The translations under genes and the position numbers were made by a program. This document shows positions 1 through 9,078 of a stretch of 36,630 bases of DNA, piece after piece (within the stretch, counting starts at the first letter, position 1; every line of letters starts with the position of its first letter). Source of the stretch: Chitinivibrionales bacterium (GTDB lineage Bacteria > Fibrobacterota > Chitinivibrionia > Chitinivibrionales > WJMI01); assembly GCA_014728015.1 (NCBI GenBank), contig WJMI01000003.1, forward strand, positions 1-36,630, given 5' to 3'. The notes beneath the pieces are model-generated. The model saw only the letters and a list, made by a program, of their open reading frames with translations, ran no database searches and was not told where the DNA came from.

Positions 1-2988
1 CATCAGTGGCTGACCGTTTCGGTGGAGCTGGCGGCCCAGTCGCGGCCGGCATCTCCCGATCTTGTGTCCGGGGTGGTCGATCGCGCGAACGGCAGCCTCG
101 CGGACTATCCTCGACGGATATCGCGAAAGGTCGGGCCGGCCGGTGCCGCCGGGCTGTTCGCGGCGGCCGCGACATTCGGCTTGGTCTCGCTTGTCGCCAC
201 GCCGCGGCTTGCGGCCTACTGGGATTCCCCGCTGAAAATGGCGCGGCGCATGGAGGTACGCCTCGGACCCGGGACAATCGCGGTCGCGCAGCATGTTTCC
301 TGTACCCTTTCCTGCCTGCCGGCGCAAAACGTGTTCCCGTCGGCCGGGATATCGCTCACGCCGCTTGACGGCGGCCGCCCCGCGCACCACCTGCTGCGGG
401 CCGGTACGGACGGGGGTTTCGTTTTTGTCAATAATCGTGTGGACGAGTCCTTTGCCTATGCGTTTCGCCTGGGCGGCAGGTGGTTCGGGCCCGAGACAGT
501 CACCGTGGTTGCCCCGCCCCGGCTTCACGAGCTGCGCGTCCGTCTGAGCCCGCCGCGCTACACCAGCCGCCGCGCCGTTTCGCTCCCCGAGGGCAAAGGC
601 GGTATTGCCGCCTATGCGGGAACGCGCGCCCGATTTACCGTTGCGTCTCATTTCCCGCTCCGGAGGGCGCGTTTCGCGCCCGAAAACGGGGACAGCCTGG
701 ATTTCACGGTGAGCGGCGCGCGCGCGGAGGGGACCGTCCCGCTGTGGCGTTCCCGCAGATATACTTTCGCTCTGGTCGACACGCTCGGCCAGGAAAGCGA
801 TTCCCTGCCCGCGTTCTACATCGATATCCTTCCCGACCATCCGCCGTCGGTACGTATTCTCAAGCCCGGCATGAATAAGGACCTGTCCCCCGCCCAGGTT
901 GAAACACTGTGGATTGAGGGCATCGATGATCTGGGCGTACGTACGCTCGCCTGCGAGTGGCGGCGCAGCACCGACCCGCCGGAAACTGTGACCACCTGGG
1001 ACCTTTCGCCGTCCCGCGCGGGTCAGACCGTGGTGCGCAGCGAGGCGGTCTGGAACCTTGCCGAACTTTCGCTGTATCCCGGCGATACCGTGTACTACTG
1101 GGCGCGGGCCCGCGACAGCAAGCCCTTCGGTGCCCCGCAGGTCAGCCACAGCGACACGTTCTGGTTTCGCGTGCCGAGTTTCACCGAAATCCACGAGAGT
1201 ATCGTCGGAAAGGAAACCGATGCGCAGGAGTCGCTGGAGAGTGTCAGGGACTACCAGGAGGGAATGAAAAAGAAGCTCGAGCAGCTCATGCGTTCGGCAC
1301 AAGACAGGAACGAGCTTTCGTGGGAAGACAGGAAGATTCTGGAGGACCTCGGCGAGAATTTCAAGGCGCAGGTGGATTCACTGCAGCAGGCGGTGTCGTC
1401 GCTCGAAAAGGCTGTCGAGCACCTCAAGGAAGAAGGCGCACTTCCGGAGGATGTTCTTGACAGGATCGACGAAGTGCGCGAGGCGATAACCGAGTTGATA
1501 GAGGAATACGGCGACTCCCTCCTGTTCGAGCCGCCCGGGCCCGGCGAGACGGTGTCGTGGAATGACATGCGCGATGCCGTTGAAAAGATGCAAAAGCTCC
1601 TGCCCGATCTGGAGAAGCATCTTGAAAACACACTGCAGTATCTCGAGGCCCTGCGCCGGGACCAGGAAGTCGCGGGTATGGCGGCGCGCGCGGAGAAACT
1701 GGCCGAGAACCAGCTCTCTCTCGCCTCACACCCTCCTCCCGATTCGCTGGCACGCCAGAAAGCGCTCACCGGGGACATCAGCAACCTGGTCGAAGACATA
1801 CGCAAGATGATGGCCGACAGCGGCGGCGCCCCGCCGGTTCAGGCCGGAGACGCGCCGTCGCTTACGCAGGTGGAGGCGCTGTGCAATATGATGCAGGAAC
1901 GCCTGTCGCAACAGGGCATGCCGGCCTCATCAGAGATGGCCCGGATGAGCGGGGCGCTGCAATCGCTTTCACAGGACCTGCTCAGCATGCTCAGCACGGC
2001 CATGATGGCGCAGATGCTCAGGGAGCGGGACATGCTTCTTGACGCGGCGCGCGACATGCTCGATCTCGCCAAATGGCAGCAGGGCCTCGACGGCCGGATG
2101 GATCCCGGCGGGCAAAGCCGGGCCATGACCGCCGCACACCAGCAGGCGCTCATGGATGCCCTCCGTGAAGCCATGCAGAAACTGGATACCCTGCGGACCG
2201 TTCCGCCCAACCTCATGCGCGGTATCATCAACGATGCCGAGCAGGCATTGGCGGCAATGGAAGGCGAGCTTGCCGCGCTCGCCGGCGGCAGGGCCCCCGC
2301 TCCCGGCGGGGGCGCGGGAAGCAGGCTCAACAATCTCGCTTCCACGCTGCTCGCATCAGCCGATGCCATGGGCAAGCAGTGCCAGGGCGGGTCTCCCTCC
2401 GGCATGGCCGGCGGCATGATGCCCGGACTGCGAAAGCTCTCGGGAAAACAGGCGGCCATCAACGCGGCGACCGGGGAGCTGTTGCGGCAGATGCTTCAGC
2501 AGGGCCGCGGCGAGGGCGGCATGAGCATGGGCCAAAGCTCGCAGCAGGCCGCCGAGGCGGCACAACGGGCCCAGCAGGAGCTCGCCGGGGAACTCAGGAG
2601 GCTTGCCGAGCAGTACGGGAACGAATCCGGGGGCGTTTCCCGGAAGAAGATGAAGGAGCTTGAAGATGAAGCGCGCCGGCTCGCGCAAATGCTCAAGAAC
2701 CCCGAACCCGGAGTGCGGGATCGGCAGGAAAAATTTCTCGTCCGCCTTCTTCAGACAACCCTTTCGATGCACAAGCAGGACGAAGGCAAAGAGGAGCGAA
2801 AATCCTCTTCGGCGAAAACCGTGTATTCGGCCCGCAACATCAGCAGGCTGCATGCCGACGATGCCGATGCGGATACGTTCCGGCGAATTCGGACCCAGGC
2901 GCTGGACGGCAACTTCCCCGAGTCGTATCGCCTGCAGGTCCAGGCCTATTTCGATTCGCTCGGCGTCCTGTTTCTGGGCAGGCACTAG
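1..2988 (+). CDS. DUF4175-like membrane-anchored coiled-coil protein, 5'-partial
   Basis: The reading frame is open to the first base of the window, so the true start is probably upstream; the first in-frame candidate is GTG at 22. Roughly residues 45-70 form a hydrophobic membrane segment. It is followed by a beta-rich region with repeated immunoglobulin-like patches (to about residue 390), then a long helical, Glu/Gln/Met-rich region with strong coiled-coil character. Within that region are Gly/Pro-Gly linkers (about 765-775) and Met-rich stretches (about 640-700 and 800-850). This matches the architecture of the large DUF4175-type proteins of FCB bacteria, whose function is not established. 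In that family the N-terminus normally holds more membrane helices, which would lie outside this window. Most of the protein would be extracytoplasmic, which is inferred from the single visible membrane segment. The family call rests on overall layout, not on a catalytic motif. Confidence 0.65.
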   Translation, partial: HQWLTVSVELAAQSRPASPDLVSGVVDRANGSLADYPRRISRKVGPAGAAGLFAAAATFGLVSLVATPRLAAYWDSPLKMARRMEVRLGPGTIAVAQHVSCTLSCLPAQNVFPSAGISLTPLDGGRPAHHLLRAGTDGGFVFVNNRVDESFAYAFRLGGRWFGPETVTVVAPPRLHELRVRLSPPRYTSRRAVSLPEGKGGIAAYAGTRARFTVASHFPLRRARFAPENGDSLDFTVSGARAEGTVPLWRSRRYTFALVDTLGQESDSLPAFYIDILPDHPPSVRILKPGMNKDLSPAQVETLWIEGIDDLGVRTLACEWRRSTDPPETVTTWDLSPSRAGQTVVRSEAVWNLAELSLYPGDTVYYWARARDSKPFGAPQVSHSDTFWFRVPSFTEIHESIVGKETDAQESLESVRDYQEGMKKKLEQLMRSAQDRNELSWEDRKILEDLGENFKAQVDSLQQAVSSLEKAVEHLKEEGALPEDVLDRIDEVREAITELIEEYGDSLLFEPPGPGETVSWNDMRDAVEKMQKLLPDLEKHLENTLQYLEALRRDQEVAGMAARAEKLAENQLSLASHPPPDSLARQKALTGDISNLVEDIRKMMADSGGAPPVQAGDAPSLTQVEALCNMMQERLSQQGMPASSEMARMSGALQSLSQDLLSMLSTAMMAQMLRERDMLLDAARDMLDLAKWQQGLDGRMDPGGQSRAMTAAHQQALMDALREAMQKLDTLRTVPPNLMRGIINDAEQALAAMEGELAALAGGRAPAPGGGAGSRLNNLASTLLASADAMGKQCQGGSPSGMAGGMMPGLRKLSGKQAAINAATGELLRQMLQQGRGEGGMSMGQSSQQAAEAAQRAQQELAGELRRLAEQYGNESGGVSRKKMKELEDEARRLAQMLKNPEPGVRDRQEKFLVRLLQTTLSMHKQDEGKEERKSSSAKTVYSARNISRLHADDADADTFRRIRTQALDGNFPESYRLQVQAYFDSLGVLFLGRH

Positions 2989-3010
2989 CGAGACGCTTCA
3001 TGCTGAACCC

Positions 3011-3025
3011 CCCGCCGGCGGCGGG
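3011..3025 (+). other. GC-rich hairpin after the DUF4175-like gene
   Basis: CCCGCC, a 3-base loop and GGCGGG form a perfect 6-bp hairpin 22 bases after the stop codon of the upstream gene. No T-run follows, so it is not a standard intrinsic terminator. It may only stabilise the 3' end. Confidence 0.3.
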
Positions 3026-3086
3026 AACGCAAGGCCTTGTCTCTTGGCGAATAAGAAAGCGCCGGCGCGCAGGGGGGCCTGCCTAT

Positions 3087-3114
3087 TTGACCGATAACAC
3101 CAGTTTCATATATT
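3087..3114 (+). promoter_or_regulatory. Sigma70-like promoter of tRNA-Lys
   Basis: TTGACC (3087-3092) and TATATT (3109-3114) are separated by 16 bases, within a locally AT-rich stretch that stands out from the GC-rich flanks. Predicted transcription would begin near 3121, about 30 bases before the tRNA. The tRNA transcript could read on into mfd. Confidence 0.6.
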
Positions 3115-3149
3115 TTATTCTACCGTTTTAACCAAGAAACGGGCATAAT

Positions 3150-3221
3150 GGGCCAGTAACTCAGCGGTAGAGTATCGCCCTTTTAAGGCGAGAGTCGATG
3201 GTTCGAATCCATCCTGGCTCA
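3150..3221 (+). tRNA. tRNA-Lys (anticodon TTT)
   Basis: A complete cloverleaf is readable. The acceptor stem GGGCCAG pairs with CTGGCTC (one G-T pair). The D-arm is ACTC/GAGT. The anticodon stem TCGCC/GGCGA encloses the loop CTTTTAA, giving anticodon TTT. The variable loop has 5 bases and the T-arm GATGG/CCATC has loop TTCGAAT. The discriminator base is A and CCA is not encoded. The D-stem uses an A10-T25 pair where most bacterial tRNAs have G10-C25; the same substitution occurs in the other tRNA of this window. A T-rich run (3222-3227) follows directly and may cause partial termination before mfd. Confidence 0.95.
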
Positions 3222-3289
3222 TTTTTTCTTTGGGACAACCAAAGCTTCCTGTGCTCCTCTCCCTCCTGCGCGCGGGCGACCGGACACCG

Positions 3290-6200
3290 ATGTCTATCAA
3301 GCATTTTGCAGACCGTTGGCGCCGGGGAACATTTCCCGGTCTTGACGCATGGCTGAAGGCGGCGCCGCGGACCTCTCTGTTTTCGGGTTGTGCCGGCAGC
3401 GGTCCGTCGCTTCTCGCCGCCGATCTGTATGAGTCGAGTGACAAATCCGTGCTCCTGCTGGCCGAGAGCGGGAAACGGTGCGAGATTCTTGCAGAGGAAT
3501 GCGCATCGCTTGTCGGCCGGGACTGCGCCGCGGTATTTCCCTCGCGGGATGCGATTCCGTATAACCTGAAGTCGCCGTTCGGCCCGACGGTCGAGGCGCG
3601 CTTTCGCGCCCTGGCCGGGCTGATGGCGGGCGGGCGCGGCATCATCGTCGCGCCGTCGGTAGTACTGCTTCAGAAGGTCCTTTTGCCAAAGAAGTTTTTC
3701 AACAGCATTATCCGCATCCGGGTGGGCGACGAACTCCCGCAGGAAGCGCTGGCCGGGTGGCTTGCCGAGAACGGGTTCCGGCGCGAAACCATGGTCGATG
3801 ACGTGGGGTCATTCGCGGTGCGCGGCGATATCTTCGATATCTACCCGTTCATGACCGATGCGCCGCTGCGCATTGAGTTTTTCGGGGACACCATAGAGTC
3901 AATCCGCCTGGTCGACGTGTTTTCGCAGAAGTCGCGCGCGCGTCTCCAGGAGGCCGAGATATACCCCATGGCCGAATTCCGTTTCAGCGAGGAGCAGGTG
4001 AAGGCGGCGCTGGCGCGCATGCATGCGCACGCCCGTGACAAGGGCATGGACACGGCAGGCATCAGGGGCCTCGAGCACTCGTGGAAAACGCTGTCGGACC
4101 ATGAAGGGATCGAGTGGTTTCTCCACTGGTTCGACTCGCCGTCCGCCACGCTGCTGGACTACCTTCCGGCCGATACGGTGGTCGTGTGGCACGATGCGTA
4201 CAACCCGGCGCGCCGGCTTGACGAGCATGTGGAGAACTATGCCCGCCATCTGGAGCGCGTGGCCGATACGATGCGTCCGCTGGTCTCGCCTCCCGAAAAG
4301 CTCCTTGTCGCCCGGACGGATGCGGTCAAGCGGCTCCATGCGTCTCCTGTCGTGTTTGTCAACACGGAGGACCTGGAACCACGGCCCGAATTCGCGCATC
4401 GCTGCTCCATGCAGGAGCAGCCGTCGTTTCCCGGATCGCTCGCCCCCCTGTGTTCCGACCTGCAAGCCAGACACGACCAGGGCTTCGAGTGCCGCGTTCT
4501 GTGCGAGAGCCTGGGCCATGCCGAGCGCATGACCGATGTCCTCGCGGAGCCCTGCCCGTTCGTTGCGGTCGAAATCGCAACTCTCGAGCGCGGGTTCATC
4601 GACAGGGAGAACAAGGCCCTGTACTATGCCGAGAACCGCATCTTCAACCGGCCGCACCGCCGCCCGCCGTCGAAGAAGGTGCGGAGCGGTGTGCCCATCC
4701 AGAGCTTCGATGCCCTCTCGCCCGGCGATTTCGTCGTACACATCGATCACGGCATCGGCCGGTTCGTGGGGATAGAGCGGGTGCAGACCATGCAGGTTTC
4801 CCGGGACTGCATGGTGGTGGAATACCAGGATGCGGCAAAGCTGTACGTTCCGGTGGAGGATTTTCATAAAGTCCAGAAATACATCGGCAAGGATGCCTCG
4901 CCGCCGGTCCTGTCGAAGCTCGGGAGCGCATCGTGGGAGAATCTGAAGCGCCGGACCCGCACCGCGCTCCAGGAGATGGCCCGGGAGCTCATCGAGCTGT
5001 ATGCGAAACGCCAGTACCTCGACGGCATTCGTTTTTCGGAAGACTCGGTGTGGCAGAAGGAGTTCGAGGACACGTTCCTGTACGAAGAGACCGCGGACCA
5101 GCACGCGGCCATCCGTGATGTCAAGAAAGACATGGAAGACAAGAAGCCGATGGATCGCCTTATCTGCGGGGATGTCGGTTTCGGCAAGACCGAGGTCGCG
5201 CTGCGCGCCGCGTTCAAGGCGGTGAGCGACGGGTACCAGGCGGCGGTCCTCGCGCCGACTACGATACTGGTCGCCCAGCACTATGAGACGTTCCGCGAGC
5301 GCATGGCCCCGTTCCCGGCAAACGTGGGTATGCTCAGCCGGTTTCTGAGCCCCACGGAGCAGCGAGATGTGGTGCAGAAGCTGAAGACCGGGGCTGTCGA
5401 CATTGTTATCGGCACGCACAGGCTCTTGTCAAAGGACGTCGCGTTCAGGAACCTGGGACTGCTCGTGGTTGACGAGGAACAGCGGTTCGGCGTGCGGCAC
5501 AAGGAGAAACTGAAGCAGTACCGGTACAAGGTCGACGTGCTTTCCATGACCGCCACGCCCATTCCGCGGACATTGCACCTGTCGCTTGTCGGCGCCCGCG
5601 ATCTGTCGATTATCAACACGCCGCCCGCGAACCGGCTCCCCATCGAGACCCGCGTGATGCAGTACCACGACCAGATACTCAAGGATGCCGTTGCCAACGA
5701 GCTTGAGCGGGGCGGCCAGGTATATGTAGTAGACAATCGTATCGCCGGCCTGTACCGGCTCAAGGAACGCATAGAGATCCTGGTGCCGCGGGCATCGGTT
5801 GCCGTGGCGCACGGGCAGATGGACGAGAAGGAGCTCGAGGCAATCATGAAGGCCTTTGTGGCGGGCACGTTTGACGTCCTGGTTTCGACCGTGATCATCG
5901 AGAACGGGCTTGACATCCCCAATGTCAACACCATTGTCGTGAACCGCGCCGATGCCATGGGGCTGTCCCAATTGTACCAGCTTCGGGGGCGTGTCGGGCG
6001 GTCGTCGGAGCAGGCCTACGCGTTTCTTTGTACGCCCCCGTTCAAGGAAGTGCACCCGGTTTCGCTCAAGCGCCTGCGCGCGCTCGAGCAGTACACCGAC
6101 CTGGGGTCGGGGTTTCAGATCGCCATGCGGGACCTCGAGATCCGCGGCGCGGGCAACATCCTCGGCACCCGGCAGCACGGCTTCATCGCCGCGGTCGGGT

Positions 6201-6742
6201 TCGAGCTCTACTGCCGGCTTCTGAAAGAAGCGGTCAATGAAATCAAGGGCGCTCCCGAAGCGGCGGCCCCTGAGGTGAAAGTCGATATCCCGCTCGAGGC
6301 CTACCTGCCCCCCGAGTATGTCTCCGACCCTACCGCGAGGGTCTCGGTATACCAGCAGCTCTCGTCCGCGCCGTCGCGCGAGACTACCGACGAGATCGAG
6401 GCGGGCCTCCTGGATCGTTTCGGGCCGCTCCCGCCCCAGGTGTCCGCGCTTCTTCTGCTGATGCGCATCAAAATCCTGGCCCGGGCGCTGGGCGCGAGCA
6501 TGGCGCGCATCGATACGGAAGGCGTCATGGTGCTGGGTTTTGAGGGAGAGGAGCAGCGGGTGGCCGACAGTATCAAGGGGATTCTGGGCGGGGCCGACCG
6601 GCAGTTCCAGGTCATATACGGGAAGCCGGTGCTGCTCAAGGCGCCGCTTTCCGCCGATGCGCCGGGAGCGCAGGCCGCCGAGATGCTCTCGGTTCTCGAG
6701 GGTCTTTGGCGGGCCGCAGCCGCCGCGGCGGACCCCGCGTGA
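3290..6742 (+). CDS. mfd: Transcription-repair coupling factor Mfd
   Basis: Mfd is a DNA translocase that removes RNA polymerase stalled at lesions and recruits UvrA. The protein is 1150 aa, nearly the E. coli length. The N-terminal UvrB-like part contains FFGDTIESIR. The RNA-polymerase-interacting (CarD-like) domain starts near residue 479 with GDFVVHIDHGIGRF. The RecG-like helicase core has Walker A GDVGFGKTE with Lys633, a DEEQ box at 728-731, SMTATPIPRTL and QLRGRVGRS. The C-terminal TRCF domain runs to about residue 1120. ATG 3290 was chosen because it gives the family-typical N-terminus; an in-frame TTG at 3230 would add 20 untypical residues. No strong ribosome binding site is visible. 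It heads a forward gene run that continues with envelope genes. All key motifs are intact. Confidence 0.97.
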   Translation: MSIKHFADRWRRGTFPGLDAWLKAAPRTSLFSGCAGSGPSLLAADLYESSDKSVLLLAESGKRCEILAEECASLVGRDCAAVFPSRDAIPYNLKSPFGPTVEARFRALAGLMAGGRGIIVAPSVVLLQKVLLPKKFFNSIIRIRVGDELPQEALAGWLAENGFRRETMVDDVGSFAVRGDIFDIYPFMTDAPLRIEFFGDTIESIRLVDVFSQKSRARLQEAEIYPMAEFRFSEEQVKAALARMHAHARDKGMDTAGIRGLEHSWKTLSDHEGIEWFLHWFDSPSATLLDYLPADTVVVWHDAYNPARRLDEHVENYARHLERVADTMRPLVSPPEKLLVARTDAVKRLHASPVVFVNTEDLEPRPEFAHRCSMQEQPSFPGSLAPLCSDLQARHDQGFECRVLCESLGHAERMTDVLAEPCPFVAVEIATLERGFIDRENKALYYAENRIFNRPHRRPPSKKVRSGVPIQSFDALSPGDFVVHIDHGIGRFVGIERVQTMQVSRDCMVVEYQDAAKLYVPVEDFHKVQKYIGKDASPPVLSKLGSASWENLKRRTRTALQEMARELIELYAKRQYLDGIRFSEDSVWQKEFEDTFLYEETADQHAAIRDVKKDMEDKKPMDRLICGDVGFGKTEVALRAAFKAVSDGYQAAVLAPTTILVAQHYETFRERMAPFPANVGMLSRFLSPTEQRDVVQKLKTGAVDIVIGTHRLLSKDVAFRNLGLLVVDEEQRFGVRHKEKLKQYRYKVDVLSMTATPIPRTLHLSLVGARDLSIINTPPANRLPIETRVMQYHDQILKDAVANELERGGQVYVVDNRIAGLYRLKERIEILVPRASVAVAHGQMDEKELEAIMKAFVAGTFDVLVSTVIIENGLDIPNVNTIVVNRADAMGLSQLYQLRGRVGRSSEQAYAFLCTPPFKEVHPVSLKRLRALEQYTDLGSGFQIAMRDLEIRGAGNILGTRQHGFIAAVGFELYCRLLKEAVNEIKGAPEAAAPEVKVDIPLEAYLPPEYVSDPTARVSVYQQLSSAPSRETTDEIEAGLLDRFGPLPPQVSALLLLMRIKILARALGASMARIDTEGVMVLGFEGEEQRVADSIKGILGGADRQFQVIYGKPVLLKAPLSADAPGAQAAEMLSVLEGLWRAAAAAADPA

Positions 6743-6802
6743 GCGGGTGTCCGCCGTGTGCATTGCCCCGCCGCCATCATGTATTTTGAATACTTGCTAT
6801 TC

Positions 6803-6819
6803 GAGAGTGTCGCACTCTC
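6803..6819 (+). other. Perfect hairpin in the mfd-ppiC gap
   Basis: GAGAGTG, loop TCG and CACTCTC form a 7-bp perfect stem in the 120-base gap between mfd and the next gene. A short T-run (CTTTTTC) occurs only about 20 bases later, so termination is uncertain. It could be an attenuator or an RNA processing site. Confidence 0.35.
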
Positions 6820-6862
6820 CGGCAACGCATCATTTGCGCTTTTTCAAAGGCGGCGGCGGCGA

Positions 6863-7750
6863 ATGCAGAAATCAAAACGCAGGGCGGTAATTCTGTCCGT
6901 GATGCTTGTCGCGGCGCTGTGCGGCGCGGTCGGATCCATCGGTTTCACCTGCCAGAAACGCACCGACAGCCCGATTATCGCGCGGGTAGGGCGGGCCGTC
7001 CTTACGCTCGACGATGTATACGAGCGAATACCGCCGGAATACAGCGACCGTATCAGCCGCGAACAGAAGATAAACTATGTCAAGCAATGGATCGACACCG
7101 AGCTTCTCTATCAGGAGGCCTTGCGCCAGAACATACACCGCGAGACGGAAATCCGCGAGCGGCTGAACGAAATGAGACGCGACCTGCTCAGCGCCGAGAT
7201 TATCAGCCGCAACTCGTTTGCCGCCGGCAAGTACACGGTCTCCGAAGATGCGGTCCGGGCGCATTATGAGGAGCACAGGGATTCTTTCGTGCGGGAGACC
7301 GATGTGATCAAATCGCTCGAAATCGTAGTCGACGATCTCAAGACGGCATGGAATGTCCGCAACCAGGTCACGCATGACAACTTCCTCGATCTGGCCGTGC
7401 GCTACTCAACGGCGCCGGTGCAGGATCCCCGGTCGCTCCCGTATGTGCCGGTCAACCTGCTCCCGCCCGCTGTCGCCGACGTGGTCGTGGCCATCAAGGT
7501 AAACGGCACCACGGCGCCGATCGAGGTTGACGGCGCTTTCCATATCATCCGGGTCCTGGACAAGCAGGAGGCCGGGACAACGTGCTCGCTCGAAGAGGTG
7601 CGCGAGGACATAATCAGCACCCTCTCGACCGAGGCCCAGAAGCGGCATATGGAGGACCTTCTGTCCAACCTGCGCCTGAAAGTCGACCACGAGTTTCATT
7701 TCGATCGCATTCCGGATCTCGCCCCCGCGCGGGACGAGGGCCCTTCCTGA
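6863..7750 (+). CDS. PpiC/SurA-like peptidyl-prolyl isomerase family protein
   Basis: This 295-aa protein is probably exported. It begins MQKSKRRAV followed by a hydrophobic stretch to about residue 28 and a single cysteine at the junction (GFTC). That is not a good lipobox, so lipid attachment is possible but unproven. A SurA-N-like helical region follows (about 40-150, with ELLYQEALRQN). The C-terminal half resembles a degenerate parvulin domain (YSTAPVQDPRSLPYVPV, then FHIIRVLDKQ). The usual GGDLG signature of active parvulins is missing, so it may act as a chaperone rather than an isomerase. ATG 6863 was chosen because it starts a clean signal sequence; AAGG lies 12 bases upstream. An in-frame ATG at 6779 would bury the signal. 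It is followed 11 bases later by the SurA-like gene, and the two probably work together on outer-membrane proteins. Confidence 0.75.
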   Translation: MQKSKRRAVILSVMLVAALCGAVGSIGFTCQKRTDSPIIARVGRAVLTLDDVYERIPPEYSDRISREQKINYVKQWIDTELLYQEALRQNIHRETEIRERLNEMRRDLLSAEIISRNSFAAGKYTVSEDAVRAHYEEHRDSFVRETDVIKSLEIVVDDLKTAWNVRNQVTHDNFLDLAVRYSTAPVQDPRSLPYVPVNLLPPAVADVVVAIKVNGTTAPIEVDGAFHIIRVLDKQEAGTTCSLEEVREDIISTLSTEAQKRHMEDLLSNLRLKVDHEFHFDRIPDLAPARDEGPS

Positions 7751-7761
7751 CCGGGCCGCGC

Positions 7762-9078
7762 ATGCACATGGTACGCCGAGCCGTTCCCCCCATCCACGCC
7801 AGCGCTGTCGTGCTCCTTGTGATCGCGCTGTGTTTGTCCCTGCGCGCACGAGAGAGAATCGACGGGATCGTGGCGTTTGTCGGCGACTCGGCGATCCTCT
7901 ATTCCGAGCTCGAGGCCTATACCCTGATGAAAACCGGCGGCCTCGCCGATTCCACCGTGGATTCAGCCGGGGCGTCTGCCCTGCGCCGGCAGGCGCTCGA
8001 CGACCTTATCGACGGGAAAGTCTTGCTGGTGCAGGCCGAGAAAGACACCAATATTACCATAAGCGAAAACGAGATCGATGCGGAGCTCGACAACAGAATC
8101 CAGGGCATCCTGCGCCAGAACAACCTGACCCTCGAACAGTTTGAAACGGTCCTCCAGACCCAGCAGGGCCTGAGCATAGCGAAATTCAAGGCCGAGGTGC
8201 GCAAGCAGATTCGCCAGGAATTAATCAAGCAGAAAGTGCAGCAGCAGTACGTGGCCATGGGCGGCGCGGCCAAGAGCGACATTGAGGAATTCTACCGGGA
8301 ATACCGCGACAGCCTTCCGCCGGCAGGGGAAAGCGTCCTGCTGCGCGCTCTGATTGTCGAGGTTGCGCCTTCCGACGAGATCCGGCAAAAGGCATACGAG
8401 CGTATTACCGCGATCAAGGAGCGCCTCGACAACGGCGAAGATTTTTCCGAGGTGGCGAAACGCTATTCGGAGGGACCGAACGCCCACAAGGGCGGCGACC
8501 TGGGATTTATCTCCAAGGGAACGCTCAGCCAGCTGGCATTCGAAGAACGCGTGTTCTCCATGGAGCCGGGCGACGTCAGCGACATCATTCGCACGCGCAT
8601 CGGGTTTCATATCGCCACTGTCCTGGCCCGGCGCGAGGACATGGTGCATGTAAAGCAGGTTTTCGTGGCGGTCAAACCGCCGCAAGAGCAATACGAACAG
8701 ACGCGCGCCCTGCTCGATTCTCTTCGCACGCACGCCACGACAGCGGCGCAGTTCGAGGAGGCGGCCCGCCGGTTCAGCACCGACGAGATCAGCAGGTCCC
8801 GGGGGGGCATGCTGCGCTGGCAAACCGTGGCCTCTCTCGCCCCCGCGGTACGCCGGGCGATAGATGCGCTCGAAGTCAACGGGATTTCCGAGGTGGTTAC
8901 GAGCGACAACACGCTTGCCATATACCGGCTGGAGGATCGCGTTGACAGCAGGGCCCTGACCCTCGATGACGACTGGAACGAGATCGCCACAATTGCCCAG
9001 CGGGTCATTGCGCAGGAAAAACTTCTGGACCTTGTCAGAAAATGGCGGCAGGAGACATTCATCGACATCCGGCTTTGA
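7762..9078 (+). CDS. SurA-like periplasmic chaperone with two parvulin domains
   Basis: This 438-aa protein has a hydrophobic export signal at about residues 10-28 (ASAVVLLVIALCLSL). Next is a SurA N-terminal chaperone region (DGIVAFVGDSAILYSELEAY and a helical stretch to about 165). The first parvulin domain carries the classic RYSEGPNAHKGGDLGFISKG pattern and ends GFHIATVLARRED. A second domain (RFSTDEISRSRGGMLRW) follows. This order matches SurA, which folds outer-membrane proteins in the periplasm; E. coli SurA is 428 aa. ATG 7762 was chosen because it directly precedes the signal sequence (a second ATG is at 7768); the frame extends further upstream but only into the preceding gene. The stop overlaps the start region of the methyltransferase gene, indicating one operon. 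Confidence 0.85.
   Translation: MHMVRRAVPPIHASAVVLLVIALCLSLRARERIDGIVAFVGDSAILYSELEAYTLMKTGGLADSTVDSAGASALRRQALDDLIDGKVLLVQAEKDTNITISENEIDAELDNRIQGILRQNNLTLEQFETVLQTQQGLSIAKFKAEVRKQIRQELIKQKVQQQYVAMGGAAKSDIEEFYREYRDSLPPAGESVLLRALIVEVAPSDEIRQKAYERITAIKERLDNGEDFSEVAKRYSEGPNAHKGGDLGFISKGTLSQLAFEERVFSMEPGDVSDIIRTRIGFHIATVLARREDMVHVKQVFVAVKPPQEQYEQTRALLDSLRTHATTAAQFEEAARRFSTDEISRSRGGMLRWQTVASLAPAVRRAIDALEVNGISEVVTSDNTLAIYRLEDRVDSRALTLDDDWNEIATIAQRVIAQEKLLDLVRKWRQETFIDIRL

Noticed and set aside
3899-5419. 506-codon open frame antisense to mfd
   Set aside because: Mfd motifs lie throughout this stretch; the antisense translation has no domain or plausible start.
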